Notes under the pieces: model-generated
Databases searched by the model: none
What the model was told of the DNA's origin: nothing
The model's input: the letters and a program-made list of their open reading frames with translations, nothing else
Shown here: piece after piece, positions 15,492-23,166 of the stretch
Position numbering within the stretch: the stretch's first letter is position 1
How the letters are laid out: each line of letters begins with the position of its first letter
Position numbers and translations under genes: made by a program
From: a virus
Direction: 5' to 3' (one strand)
IMG/VR virus record: IMGVR_UViG_3300021142_001958
Span: 1 to 27,320 of that record
Length of the DNA stretch: 27,320 bases

Positions 15492-15925
15492 GCACCAGAT
15501 AAGAATTTCATATAATCAACGTGTACTTTTAATTGCCAAGTTCTATTTGATAGTTCTTTCAGTATAGATTCACAAATAGAAATGGCTTGTTCGTGATAAG
15601 ATTTTTTTTGTAGTAATTTGATCAATTGTTCGTCAGAATTCAGATATCTGTCAACTCCGCCTTTGCTGACTTTGATATCAAATTGATCCCAACCATATTT
15701 TTCTAACGTTTCTTGATCTAAGTGACCTAGATAATATTCAGTTTTTATTGTTTTGAATTTATCATACTCAAATTTAGCTTTCATTGCAGATAGCTTATGG
15801 TCATTAAGTATTTTTACGTATTTTGAGTGGAGTTTTGGAATTCTTAAAATTTCCGTACTTATTTGCGATTCGTTAATTACAGAATCTTGGTTCCAATTTT
15901 CTAAAATTTCATCAAGTTTAAACAT
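15488..15925 (-). CDS. uvsY: UvsY recombination mediator
   Basis: A 145-residue protein, close to T4 UvsY (137). Charged helical sequence, KLHSKYVKILNDHKLSAMKAK and KTEYYLGHLDQETLEKYGWDQFD, follows the family pattern of a tyrosine-containing ...YYxGxxD motif. The C-terminal helix NRTWQLKVHVDYMKFLSG corresponds to T4's SRGFAIKHIQDMRAF. It loads the UvsX recombinase on gp32-coated single strands. Adjacency to uvsW is the T4 arrangement. uvsX is not in this window. Confidence 0.88.
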   Translation of the reverse strand: MFKLDEILENWNQDSVINESQISTEILRIPKLHSKYVKILNDHKLSAMKAKFEYDKFKTIKTEYYLGHLDQETLEKYGWDQFDIKVSKGGVDRYLNSDEQLIKLLQKKSYHEQAISICESILKELSNRTWQLKVHVDYMKFLSGA

Positions 15926-15941
15926 AATATAAAATCTCCAA

Positions 15942-16472
15942 TTACAATCGTTCTACATTATATATATGGTATTTGAACGTGGCTGTTGCCAATACAACAT
16001 CGTCAGCTCCCATAGTAGTGTCCATCCAAATATCAGATAATGCTACTGGAAACATAGATTCAAAATTTATTTTTAATTTTGGTACATTTATACCGGAAAG
16101 AATAGCCAGATACCCTTCGGAATATTGCGGTTGCTGTGAATGCAACGTATATACAGATTCTCTGTATAAATTTTTATATTCATCAAAACTACAAGGAAAC
16201 GTCATCCCTCGCATCCAATCATAAATTAATTGCCAATTCCACATTTCTTCATCGACAATGAACGTCATCTCAAATTGTCCAAACACCAATTTATCTCCGG
16301 GCCTTGGTATGTTGGCGAATGGGGTTGGTTGATAAGGTGCAGTTGTTGATATTGTCGGTAGGTTGACTTTTTGGCAGAAATAGGTTACTGTACTAATTCT
16401 GGGGAACAGCATTTGGTATTTACTTGGTTGTAAATAACTGGTGTTAGAAGGATTTCTATTTAAAGCTGTCAT
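15942..16472 (-). CDS. Virion structural protein, tail-tube/baseplate-like
   Basis: A 176-residue protein. The N-terminal NTSYLQPSKYQMLFPRI, then VNLPTISTTAPYQPTPFANIPRPGDKL, FEMTFIVDEEMWNWQLIYDWMRG and a C-terminal strand-rich region are typical of T4-like structural proteins with the tail-tube fold (gp19/gp54 kinship). Which T4 counterpart it is cannot be decided by eye. A T4 late promoter (16501-16494, minus) 22 bases upstream of the ATG supports a virion role. It is upstream of uvsY with 16 bases between. No strong ribosome site was seen. Confidence 0.6.
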   Translation of the reverse strand: MTALNRNPSNTSYLQPSKYQMLFPRISTVTYFCQKVNLPTISTTAPYQPTPFANIPRPGDKLVFGQFEMTFIVDEEMWNWQLIYDWMRGMTFPCSFDEYKNLYRESVYTLHSQQPQYSEGYLAILSGINVPKLKINFESMFPVALSDIWMDTTMGADDVVLATATFKYHIYNVERL

Positions 16473-16479
16473 ATAAAAG

Positions 16480-16508
16480 TTGCTAAATAAAAGTATTTAT
16501 ATTATACT
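16480..16508 (+). promoter_or_regulatory. Sigma70-like promoter for the DNA modification operon
   Basis: TTGCTA (16480-16485), 17 bases, TATACT (16503-16508), on the plus strand 29 bases upstream of the dioxygenase ATG at 16537. TATACT is also the -10 proposed for gene 44. It overlaps the oppositely directed late promoter at 16494-16501, so only one can be occupied at a time. Confidence 0.6.
16494..16501 (-). promoter_or_regulatory. T4-type late promoter for the virion protein gene
   Basis: TATTTATA on the plus strand, that is TATAAATA read on the minus strand, ending 21 bases before the ATG at 16472. Exact match to the T4 late consensus, with a structural gene downstream. Confidence 0.7.
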
Positions 16509-16536
16509 TAAAATATTGATAAAAACAGGTGATATT

Positions 16537-17886
16537 ATGGTTAGGACGATAGTTGCTGAAAAAACTTTGGATTGCGAACACCTTCTAGGTCAGTTTTTGG
16601 ATGACCGTCATTTCGATTACGTTGTGGATGAAGATTGTAATTTTTTTGCACCTCCTATTTGTGGTTTAGAGGAAAAAAGTACGTGTACAAATAAAGACTG
16701 TTCTTCCTGCCCAAAGGGAGTGGATGAAGATACTGTTATTTTTATTTTAAGGAAGAATTTCTTTACTGAAGACGAACAATTGAATGCTCTAGAGGGATTG
16801 AAGGGCGCTGCGTCTATATCTTTTAATAGAGGAATTGCTGCAGGGCCAAGAGAAGAAACGGACTCTGATAGAGAATGGGTAACTGATCTTCAATTAGACG
16901 TGTTAGATTATTTTTCAAATCCTTCTAAAAATCTTTTTGACGAAGATTCTGTCAGTGAAATTTATGATCGTTATACCAATGTTAAGGATGCTCCATCAAC
17001 CAGAGGTTATGTTTGGTTAACTTCTAAAATGAAAGCTGATGAGTTTGAATTTGATACTTGGGCTAACGATGTGAAAAATATGCCACAAGAACAACAGATA
17101 GAAGAAGCTGAAAAGATCAAACAGAAATATATTTCAAATACAAATTATGCAGGTGCAGTTCATTCAGGAGTTGCTGGTTGGTATGATAGATATCCTAGAA
17201 TTCCTTATGGCAGAGCAACTTCATACACTGAAAAGAATCCAGAAAAGTTTTCTTTAGCGTATCCTTTTTTACAAAAACTATCTAAAGCGTTTTCTACTAT
17301 TTTACCAAGGAGATGGGCTTTCCAGAAATCTTGTATTGAAAGAATTGATCCAGAATTCCACGTTCCAGATACTGTTTTTACCACAATTACTGTAAATAAA
17401 ACATTTAGAACTGCTGCTCATAGAGATGCAGGCGATTTACATCAAGGATTTTCTAATCTTTCTGTACTTACTAATGGTAAGAAATATTCTGGCGGCATGT
17501 TGGTTCTGCCAGAATTTAGAGTAGCTGTTAATGTTCGCCCAGGTGATTTATTATTGATTAATAATCACGGAGGCATTCACGGAAATACTCCTATTGTTCT
17601 TGAAGAAGACGGTGCAGAAAGATATTCTGTTGTCTGTTATTTCAGAGAGAAAATGTTAGAGTTGGGCGCTAAGATTTATGAAGACGCCAGATATAAATTT
17701 GTAGAATTCAGAAGGAATAATAAAGATCATCCAGAATGGAGATCTATGTGGAATGGAACTTCTCCTGGTATGTGGAAGTCTAAGGAATGGTATGATTTTC
17801 TTGAAAATGAATTGGGTAAAGATATGGTAGCCAAATATCATCCTGAAAGTATTGAAAGTACGATATCAATGGATGAGTTCTTTTAA
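16537..17886 (+). CDS. TET/JBP-like 2-oxoglutarate/Fe(II) DNA base dioxygenase
   Basis: A 449-residue protein. The start is set at 16537 (MVRTIVAEK), where AGGTGA is well placed; the frame opens at 16480 but the extra residues overlap the promoter. The 2OG-dioxygenase core has the iron ligands H295-x-D297 in AAHRDAGD, the distal histidine H348 in GGIHGNTP and the 2OG-binding arginine R362 in ERYSVV. Between them is NLSVLTNGKKYSGGMLVLPEF, the pattern of the TET/JBP family. These enzymes hydroxylate 5-methylcytosine or thymine in DNA. A cysteine cluster (C42, C50, C55, C58) may bind metal. First gene of the modification operon; the next ATG overlaps its stop (TAATG). No DNA methyltransferase is in the window, so the base oxidised is open. 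Confidence 0.85.
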   Translation: MVRTIVAEKTLDCEHLLGQFLDDRHFDYVVDEDCNFFAPPICGLEEKSTCTNKDCSSCPKGVDEDTVIFILRKNFFTEDEQLNALEGLKGAASISFNRGIAAGPREETDSDREWVTDLQLDVLDYFSNPSKNLFDEDSVSEIYDRYTNVKDAPSTRGYVWLTSKMKADEFEFDTWANDVKNMPQEQQIEEAEKIKQKYISNTNYAGAVHSGVAGWYDRYPRIPYGRATSYTEKNPEKFSLAYPFLQKLSKAFSTILPRRWAFQKSCIERIDPEFHVPDTVFTTITVNKTFRTAAHRDAGDLHQGFSNLSVLTNGKKYSGGMLVLPEFRVAVNVRPGDLLLINNHGGIHGNTPIVLEEDGAERYSVVCYFREKMLELGAKIYEDARYKFVEFRRNNKDHPEWRSMWNGTSPGMWKSKEWYDFLENELGKDMVAKYHPESIESTISMDEFF

Positions 17887-18569
17887 TGTGTGGAGTTATT
17901 GGGGCAATACTCAAATCTCCTTCTGACAAAGAATTTTCTTTGGTGCGTAACGCATTCCACGAATCCAAAATTCGTGGAATGCACGCAACAGGATTATCTT
18001 ATGTTAAAAATGGACAATTGATTACGATTAAAAAATCTGTATCTGCTGATAAATTCGATGAGTTAAATCATCTTGCTGAATTTGTGAATGAAGACGGTAA
18101 CTTATATCTAATAGGACATTGTAGATATTCAACTTCCGATTTAGTTTACAATCAACCTATATCCAATGGAAATCTATCCGTGGTTCATAATGGGGTTATT
18201 AGCCAAGAACTATTTGATAATTGGAAATATTTTTATGGATATGATTGTTCTACTAAAAACGATAGTGAATTACTTCTTCATACATTAGAAGATCAAAAAG
18301 ACGTATTTGAAATATGGAAAGATTCTTCAATGGGCGTTTGTACGTTGAATGTCAATAAAGAATTGATTTTCTATAGAAATGGAAAAAGGCCAATATATTT
18401 TACAGAATTTGATTCGGGAATATTAATAGGATCAACAAAAGATATTCTAATTAGAAGCGGATTACAGAAAATTATTGAAGCGGAACCGTTTGTATATTAT
18501 ACTATACGCGATTTGAATCTGTTATACAATTATCCGCAGGACAGAGGAATAGATTTACAAAATGGATAA
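17886..18569 (+). CDS. Class II glutamine amidotransferase (glutaminase domain)
   Basis: A 227-residue Ntn-hydrolase glutaminase. It begins MCGVIGAI, exposing the nucleophile cysteine C2 after methionine removal. Further family marks are RGMHATGLSY (30-39), GHCRYST (77-83) and VVHNGVI (99-105). The protein is only the glutaminase half; there is no synthetase or phosphoribosyltransferase domain as in AsnB, GlmS or PurF. It would liberate ammonia from glutamine for a partner, plausibly the amidoligase two genes on. Overlaps both neighbours (by 1 and 8 bases). Confidence 0.88.
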   Translation: MCGVIGAILKSPSDKEFSLVRNAFHESKIRGMHATGLSYVKNGQLITIKKSVSADKFDELNHLAEFVNEDGNLYLIGHCRYSTSDLVYNQPISNGNLSVVHNGVISQELFDNWKYFYGYDCSTKNDSELLLHTLEDQKDVFEIWKDSSMGVCTLNVNKELIFYRNGKRPIYFTEFDSGILIGSTKDILIRSGLQKIIEAEPFVYYTIRDLNLLYNYPQDRGIDLQNG

Positions 18570-19350
18570 ATTATTAATATACATTCCTACTCTTGGTAGA
18601 GAAGGTAGACAAATTACGTTAAAATCGATTCCAGAAGAATGGAAAGATCGTGTATTTTTGGTATGCCCTTCCGCAGAAAATCACGAATGGGATAACAGAA
18701 TAGACGTTCCAGAATATTGTATAGGAAGTGTTGCTAAAACAAGGCAATTTATTCTTGATTCTAGTGAATCTAAATTCGTTGGTATGTTGGATGACGATCT
18801 ATCGTTTTATGAAAGAGATTCTATTATTTTAACTAAGACAACTAGATTAGAATCAATAGAAAAATATTTTTCTTTGATGGAGAGTTGGTTGATGAGCGGT
18901 GATGTGTATTGTACACAAGCTAACAGTTTTATGTCGCATAATAATCCAGAAGAATATTATTATGGAAAGCCATCCCATTCACATTTTGTTAATAGGGATT
19001 ATTTGAAATCTAAAGATATCCGCTTCGATGCTTTAAGTTATTTTGAAGATTTTCACGTACCTTTATCAGTACTTGAATGTGGTAAAAGGTTGAGAATTTC
19101 TGGTAAATACATAGCTAAAGAAAAAGAAGCAAATGCTTCTGGTGGATGTTCAATAAACAGAACAGCAGATAATAATAAAACTGCTATGTATAAACTTCAA
19201 GAACTGCATCCAAAGTATGTGACTTTAAAAGAAGAAGAAGGTGCTACTAATCAAAATTTGGTAGTTGATTTAAAGATGCGTATATCTTTTAAAAAAGCAT
19301 ATGATGATAACGTAATAAAAAATAGTGGTATTTTAGATGATTTCATGTGA
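18562..19350 (+). CDS. TET-associated-type glycosyltransferase (GT-A fold)
   Basis: A 262-residue protein. Opening YIPTLGREGRQITLKSIP is the nucleotide-sugar-binding start of a GT-A fold, and MLDDDLSF at 75-82 is the DxD-type metal motif (D77-D79). FEDFHVPLSVLECGKR follows the acceptor half. Phage TET/JBP genes are known to sit next to a dedicated family of such enzymes (TAGT), predicted or shown to glycosylate hydroxymethylated bases. The family placement is from gene context and overall pattern. It overlaps the glutaminase gene by 8 bases and the amidoligase by 14. Confidence 0.72.
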   Translation: MDKLLIYIPTLGREGRQITLKSIPEEWKDRVFLVCPSAENHEWDNRIDVPEYCIGSVAKTRQFILDSSESKFVGMLDDDLSFYERDSIILTKTTRLESIEKYFSLMESWLMSGDVYCTQANSFMSHNNPEEYYYGKPSHSHFVNRDYLKSKDIRFDALSYFEDFHVPLSVLECGKRLRISGKYIAKEKEANASGGCSINRTADNNKTAMYKLQELHPKYVTLKEEEGATNQNLVVDLKMRISFKKAYDDNVIKNSGILDDFM

Positions 19351-20302
19351 TAATTGGTCTTACGGTGTGGAATTAGAATACGGTAATTCATATAGATTTT
19401 GTGATTTACCAGAAGGTGCAAAATGGAATGACAAAGATAATACTTGTGTAAGTTCAACAGGGATAGCAAACGATCCAGACGGTAAGTTGTATAAGTATGG
19501 TGGAGAAATTAATACTAGACCAACGTATAGTATTGAAGAACAAATAGAACATATTTCGGAAATTAATCGTACTTTATGTCCACATCCCTTAGTTAATTAT
19601 AGAAGTAATCTTCACATTCACGTTAGAGTTCCTGGATTAAAGGATGATTTAGAAGCTTGTAAGAAATTACTACGCTACATTGACAAGTATCAACAACAAG
19701 CTTTTGATATTGTCGAAACTATTCCTGTACCAGATAAAAATGTTCTTACTCCAGAAGTATATGAATGGGAATTGAAGAGAATGAAAAGACGTATGAAATC
19801 TCATCAATATAAATTACCCGCAAACAGAGTAAACGCTATGCTCAATGCTACGACTACTCAAGAGTTTTTTGAAGAACATGCTCCTTTAACTGCAAAAGGT
19901 AGAATGTGGTACTTTAGTCCAAGGGCAGGAATTAACCTTAGACAAATGTGGGAAGAAACTAATACTATTGAATTTAGACACTTTCCAGGTACTCTGGATA
20001 TGGTAGAGATGGAGTCTTGTATTAGATGGTGTAAGAACTTTTTGTATCATGCACTATTCACTGATGATGTTAGTCCGCACGAATTTTATATGGAAGAGAC
20101 TTATGTTTTCCCTAAATTTCAACCATATAGATTTGAATGTGAACAAATATATCAATGGACTAATTTCGACACTAATAAAAAATCGGATATCACAAAAAGA
20201 TTGAATGCTTTACGATTATACGTTAATATAGATGATACAGAGAACGTAGATGCTAAGGTAGTATATCCATATATGTTAAGATTAAAGGCTCAAGGACTAT
20301 GA
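19337..20302 (+). CDS. Amidoligase (glutamine-synthetase-fold COOH-NH2 ligase)
   Basis: A 321-residue protein of the putative amidoligase family (PF12224-like). The ordered motifs are GVELEYG (10-16), GGEINTRP (55-62), HIHVRV (93-98), and TIEFRHFPGTLD (210-221). These give the glutamate/histidine metal ligands and arginine expected for ATP-dependent amide bond formation. It would ligate an amino acid or amine to a carboxylate. Iyer and Aravind-type analyses predict these enzymes in phage base-modification clusters. Its stop overlaps the next gene by 4 bases. Confidence 0.8.
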   Translation: MISCDNWSYGVELEYGNSYRFCDLPEGAKWNDKDNTCVSSTGIANDPDGKLYKYGGEINTRPTYSIEEQIEHISEINRTLCPHPLVNYRSNLHIHVRVPGLKDDLEACKKLLRYIDKYQQQAFDIVETIPVPDKNVLTPEVYEWELKRMKRRMKSHQYKLPANRVNAMLNATTTQEFFEEHAPLTAKGRMWYFSPRAGINLRQMWEETNTIEFRHFPGTLDMVEMESCIRWCKNFLYHALFTDDVSPHEFYMEETYVFPKFQPYRFECEQIYQWTNFDTNKKSDITKRLNALRLYVNIDDTENVDAKVVYPYMLRLKAQGL

Positions 20303-20742
20303 ACGTTCTTTTCGTATGTCATGGTAATATCAATCGAAGTGCAGCTGGAGAAATCATTCTCAAACAAATTAAACCTGATTGGAATATTAAATCAGCTGCA
20401 TTGAAAGATACGAAAGGTAATGAAATTACTGCTAAGAAAATGCGAGAAGCATTAGGCGAACTTGGATATCCTAGCGAAGGTATTAGATCGACTCCAATTT
20501 CTGATGAATTGGTTGATTGGGCAGATGTTATTTTCTATATGGACGATTCTAACAGAGATAAGTTAGAGGATAAGTTTGGTACTACAATATTTTCTAAATC
20601 TGTTAGACTCAGTAGTTTAATTGGCATTCCTAAAATACCAGATCCTAATTATGCAAAAGGTAATGAGTTGCATAAAATGGTTATTAAAATGTTAGAAGAA
20701 TCTTTAAAAGTTTTTATAAATGGATTACAGCAACAGGAATAA
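20299..20742 (+). CDS. Low-molecular-weight tyrosine phosphatase-like protein
   Basis: A 147-residue LMW-PTP fold protein. The P-loop is VLFVCHGNINRSAAGE with nucleophile C7 and R13 (CxxxxxR(S)). The general-acid aspartate is D115 in IPDPNY. Both catalytic elements are intact, so it should be an active phosphatase or arsenate-reductase-like enzyme. Its place between the amidoligase (4-base overlap) and the pyrophosphorylase-like gene (23-base overlap) suggests a job in the modification pathway, perhaps removing a phosphate from a nucleotide or a protein. No such role is established that I can recall. Confidence 0.85.
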   Translation: MNVLFVCHGNINRSAAGEIILKQIKPDWNIKSAALKDTKGNEITAKKMREALGELGYPSEGIRSTPISDELVDWADVIFYMDDSNRDKLEDKFGTTIFSKSVRLSSLIGIPKIPDPNYAKGNELHKMVIKMLEESLKVFINGLQQQE

Positions 20743-21739
20743 CAGAAGAGAACTATTCATTCGTTGGTATGCTTGGTCTTTAAATTATAAAGATTGCGAT
20801 CCAGCTGTTTGGTTAGCGAATTATCTTAATGAAAGATATGAACACAACATAGAACAGAAATATTGGTTTGCTTGGTTATATGGTAACACTTACCAATTAC
20901 CCACTGCTTGGGTATTGATGAACGAATTTCCTGATTACGAACTAGCTACTTTTGATAGACTTGATTGGTGGAATTCCAATAACTATAAGAGACTTCGTTA
21001 TCAAGTTGATATGAAATACGAAAAAGGCAAACTACCAGAAAAGTTTGTTTGTTATAAGTCTATTATTGGTGATAAATTACAAACAACTTTTTTTAATAAT
21101 TTATTATTGGATAATGAAAAATCTAGTTTCGATAATATTTGGAATTATACATTAACTAATTTTCATAGGTTTGGCAGGTATTCTGTTTGGTTTTATTTAC
21201 AACAATTGTATTCAACAGTCAATCTTCCTATCAGCCCAACGTCATTAATGTTGAAAGATTATTCTGGCTCTAAAAGTCATAGAAATGGATTGTTGTTGGC
21301 ATTAGGTCAAGACGAGAAGTATAATGAACGTTTAACATCTGCTGAATATGAATATCTTGAATGTATTGCCCAAGATATATTACAAGAAATGACGGATAGA
21401 TTTCCTAACTTGAAGTTTGATATAAATGCGTTTACAATGGAAACTGTTCTGTGTTCTTTTAAGAAAATCTTTAGACCTACAAATGGAAGATATCTTGGCT
21501 ATTATTTGGATAGGCAATCAGAAGAAATTATTCAACTAGAAAAAGATTCTTGGGATGGAATTGATTGGAACGTTTTATGGCAAGCTAGGAATGAATGCTT
21601 AGATAATCGTTTAAGTAGTAAAACAGTAATAAATGCTGGTAAATATCCAGAATTTATTAATTCAAATAAAATATCAAGGATGGATTGGTTGTTTGATGAT
21701 GAAGAAGAATTGAAAACTGGATTTGAGGCGTTTTTATGA
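20720..21739 (+). CDS. Alpha-glutamyl/putrescinyl thymine pyrophosphorylase-like DNA modification protein
   Basis: A 339-residue protein. Recognisable family blocks are EQKYWFAWLYGNTYQLPTAW, EFPDYELATFDRLDWWN, RLRYQVDMKYEKGKLPE, HRFGRYSVWFYLQQL and DYSGSKSHRNGLLLALG. This pattern belongs to the aGPT-PPlase group of phage proteins, thought to replace the pyrophosphate on a 5-hydroxymethylpyrimidine in DNA with an amine such as glutamate or putrescine. The gene overlaps the phosphatase gene and ends 4 bases into the kinase gene. The fold is mainly helical with no P-loop. The clade cannot be fixed by eye. Confidence 0.75.
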   Translation: MDYSNRNNRRELFIRWYAWSLNYKDCDPAVWLANYLNERYEHNIEQKYWFAWLYGNTYQLPTAWVLMNEFPDYELATFDRLDWWNSNNYKRLRYQVDMKYEKGKLPEKFVCYKSIIGDKLQTTFFNNLLLDNEKSSFDNIWNYTLTNFHRFGRYSVWFYLQQLYSTVNLPISPTSLMLKDYSGSKSHRNGLLLALGQDEKYNERLTSAEYEYLECIAQDILQEMTDRFPNLKFDINAFTMETVLCSFKKIFRPTNGRYLGYYLDRQSEEIIQLEKDSWDGIDWNVLWQARNECLDNRLSSKTVINAGKYPEFINSNKISRMDWLFDDEEELKTGFEAFL

Positions 21740-22275
21740 GAAAAATTATTTGTGTTATTGGTGAACCTGGAGTTGGTAAGACTACCCTTTTTCGTAATTT
21801 TATGGATGCATATTCTTGGGAAAATCAAGAACCAGTTAAGCTTGTAAATACAAAATATTCCAAAGATTTGGATCTTCATATAATTGGAAAATATGAAGAT
21901 GGAGAAGTTTTTGCAGGTACTGACAGACTTAGTATGGCAGTAATGCCAGAAGCAATAAAATTTGTTGAAAGCACTACATCTAATGTTATGTTTGAAGGTG
22001 ATAGACTTACGAGCACTAAGTTTTTTGATTTCTTATTGACTCTTCCAGAAACTGTAGTTAGTATAATTGTTTTAACTGCATCGCAAGAAACTTTAAACGA
22101 AAGATATGAGCAAAGAGGAAGCGAACAATCAGACACCTTCTTAAAAGGAAGGAAAACGAAGATTAATAATATTCGTGGTAATTTTGATTATATGGAATAC
22201 ATTCACGTTTATGAAAATAAAACACCAGAAGATATGTATACAGTAATCAATAAAATTAAATCTTTACTAAATTAG
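21736..22275 (+). CDS. P-loop kinase, hydroxymethylpyrimidine DNA kinase-like
   Basis: A 179-residue P-loop kinase. Walker A GEPGVGKTT is at 9-17. A TDRLSMAVMPEAIKF segment precedes FEGDRLTS, and a lid arginine segment ERYEQRGSEQ follows. The DRLSMAV...EGDRL pattern is shared with phage kinases that phosphorylate hydroxymethyluracil in DNA for hypermodification. Alternatively it is an ordinary nucleoside monophosphate kinase. Last gene of the operon; the pmoC late promoter follows 11 bases after the stop. Confidence 0.75.
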   Translation: MRKIICVIGEPGVGKTTLFRNFMDAYSWENQEPVKLVNTKYSKDLDLHIIGKYEDGEVFAGTDRLSMAVMPEAIKFVESTTSNVMFEGDRLTSTKFFDFLLTLPETVVSIIVLTASQETLNERYEQRGSEQSDTFLKGRKTKINNIRGNFDYMEYIHVYENKTPEDMYTVINKIKSLLN

Positions 22276-22285
22276 TAGGATATAG

Positions 22286-22293
22286 TATAAATA
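22286..22293 (+). promoter_or_regulatory. T4-type late promoter for pmoC
   Basis: Exact TATAAATA on the plus strand, 69 bases upstream of the pmoC ATG. It would place pmoC under gp55-dependent late transcription. AAGAGG at 22341-22346 is the pmoC ribosome site (8 bases from the ATG). Confidence 0.75.
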
Positions 22294-22354
22294 TAAATTG
22301 TAAGGGATTACATAAATCGAAATGGACTTTTTAATGTAACAAGAGGTATATAAA

Positions 22355-23122
22355 ATGGCTAGTATTGTTAATTCTGCTGCGGATACCGCAGAAGTGCCAC
22401 TTCTCAATAAGTCGTGGCTTGCTGGAGCCTTTAGTATCTATTTCGTATTCTATATTTGGGTACGTTGGTATGAAGGTGTTTTTGGTTGGGCTGCTGGACT
22501 TGATTCCTTTGCTCCTGAGTTTGAAACCTATTGGATGAATTTTCTTTACGCGGAGATTGTTCTTGAGGTAACAATTGCCTCAATCCTTTGGGGTTTTATT
22601 TGGAAAACTAGGGATCGTGATTTTTCTGCCCTGACTCCACGTGTCGAACTGCAACGTAATATGACGCATTTAATTTGGTTATTTGCTTATGCAAATGCTA
22701 TTTATTGGGGCGCTTCATATTTCACTGAACAGGACGGTACTTGGCATCAAACCATTGTTCGTGATACTGACTTTACACCAAGTCATATCATTGAATTCTA
22801 CCTCTCTTATCCTATCTACATTATTACTGGATTTGGAGCATTTCTTTATGCTAAAACTAGACTTCCTTTCTTTTCAGAAGGATTGTCTCTTCCTTATCTT
22901 GTAACTGTAGTTGGTCCGTTTATGATCCTTCCAAACGTTGGTCTTAATGAATGGGGACACACCTTCTGGTTTATGGAGGAACTTTTTGTGGCTCCTCTCC
23001 ACCTAGGTTTTGTTGTATTTGGATGGTTAGCACTTGCAATCGGAGGTGTTTTATTACAAGTATTTGACTCCTTTTCAAGACTCATTGGTGAGGAATTATT
23101 ATTTGTAATGAACGATAAGTAA
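22355..23122 (+). CDS. pmoC: Particulate methane monooxygenase subunit C (PmoC)
   Basis: A 255-residue integral membrane protein, the C subunit of pMMO, near the full family length. Several membrane segments are visible (e.g. 22-37, 62-83, 104-123, 145-165, 178-195, 217-236). The copper-C ligands D127, H131 and H144 (EQDGTWHQ ... TPSHIIE) and the copper-D ligands N198, H202 and H216 (GLNEWGHTFW ... APLH) are all present. Sequence such as DSFAPEFETYWMNFLY and HQTIVRDTDFTPSH is PmoC rather than AmoC. The last ~15 residues (IGEELLFVMNDK) differ from the usual ...EAVDxGLIxK ending. G+C in one sampled 60-base line is 43%, against 22% in a line of the neighbouring kinase gene, suggesting host acquisition. 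Preceded by a late promoter, followed by a terminator. Confidence 0.97.
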   Translation: MASIVNSAADTAEVPLLNKSWLAGAFSIYFVFYIWVRWYEGVFGWAAGLDSFAPEFETYWMNFLYAEIVLEVTIASILWGFIWKTRDRDFSALTPRVELQRNMTHLIWLFAYANAIYWGASYFTEQDGTWHQTIVRDTDFTPSHIIEFYLSYPIYIITGFGAFLYAKTRLPFFSEGLSLPYLVTVVGPFMILPNVGLNEWGHTFWFMEELFVAPLHLGFVVFGWLALAIGGVLLQVFDSFSRLIGEELLFVMNDK

Positions 23123-23136
23123 AAACTTATCAAAAC

Positions 23137-23166
23137 AAAAAAGGGAGGAAAAACCTCCCTTTTTTT
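23137..23166. terminator. Bidirectional terminator between pmoC and HEG2
   Basis: AAAAAAGGGAGG (23137-23148), loop AAAAA, CCTCCCTTTTTT (23154-23165): a 12-bp perfect stem with T-run on the plus strand. The minus-strand read likewise ends in T-rich sequence. It lies between the convergent pmoC and HEG2 and would terminate both; HEG2's stop codon overlaps its edge. Confidence 0.85.

Noticed and set aside
22355-23122. AmoC (ammonia monooxygenase) identity
   Set aside because: The diagnostic stretches (DSFAPEFETYWMNFLY, EQDGTWHQTIVRDTDF, GHTFWFMEELF) fit PmoC better than AmoC as I recall the families.
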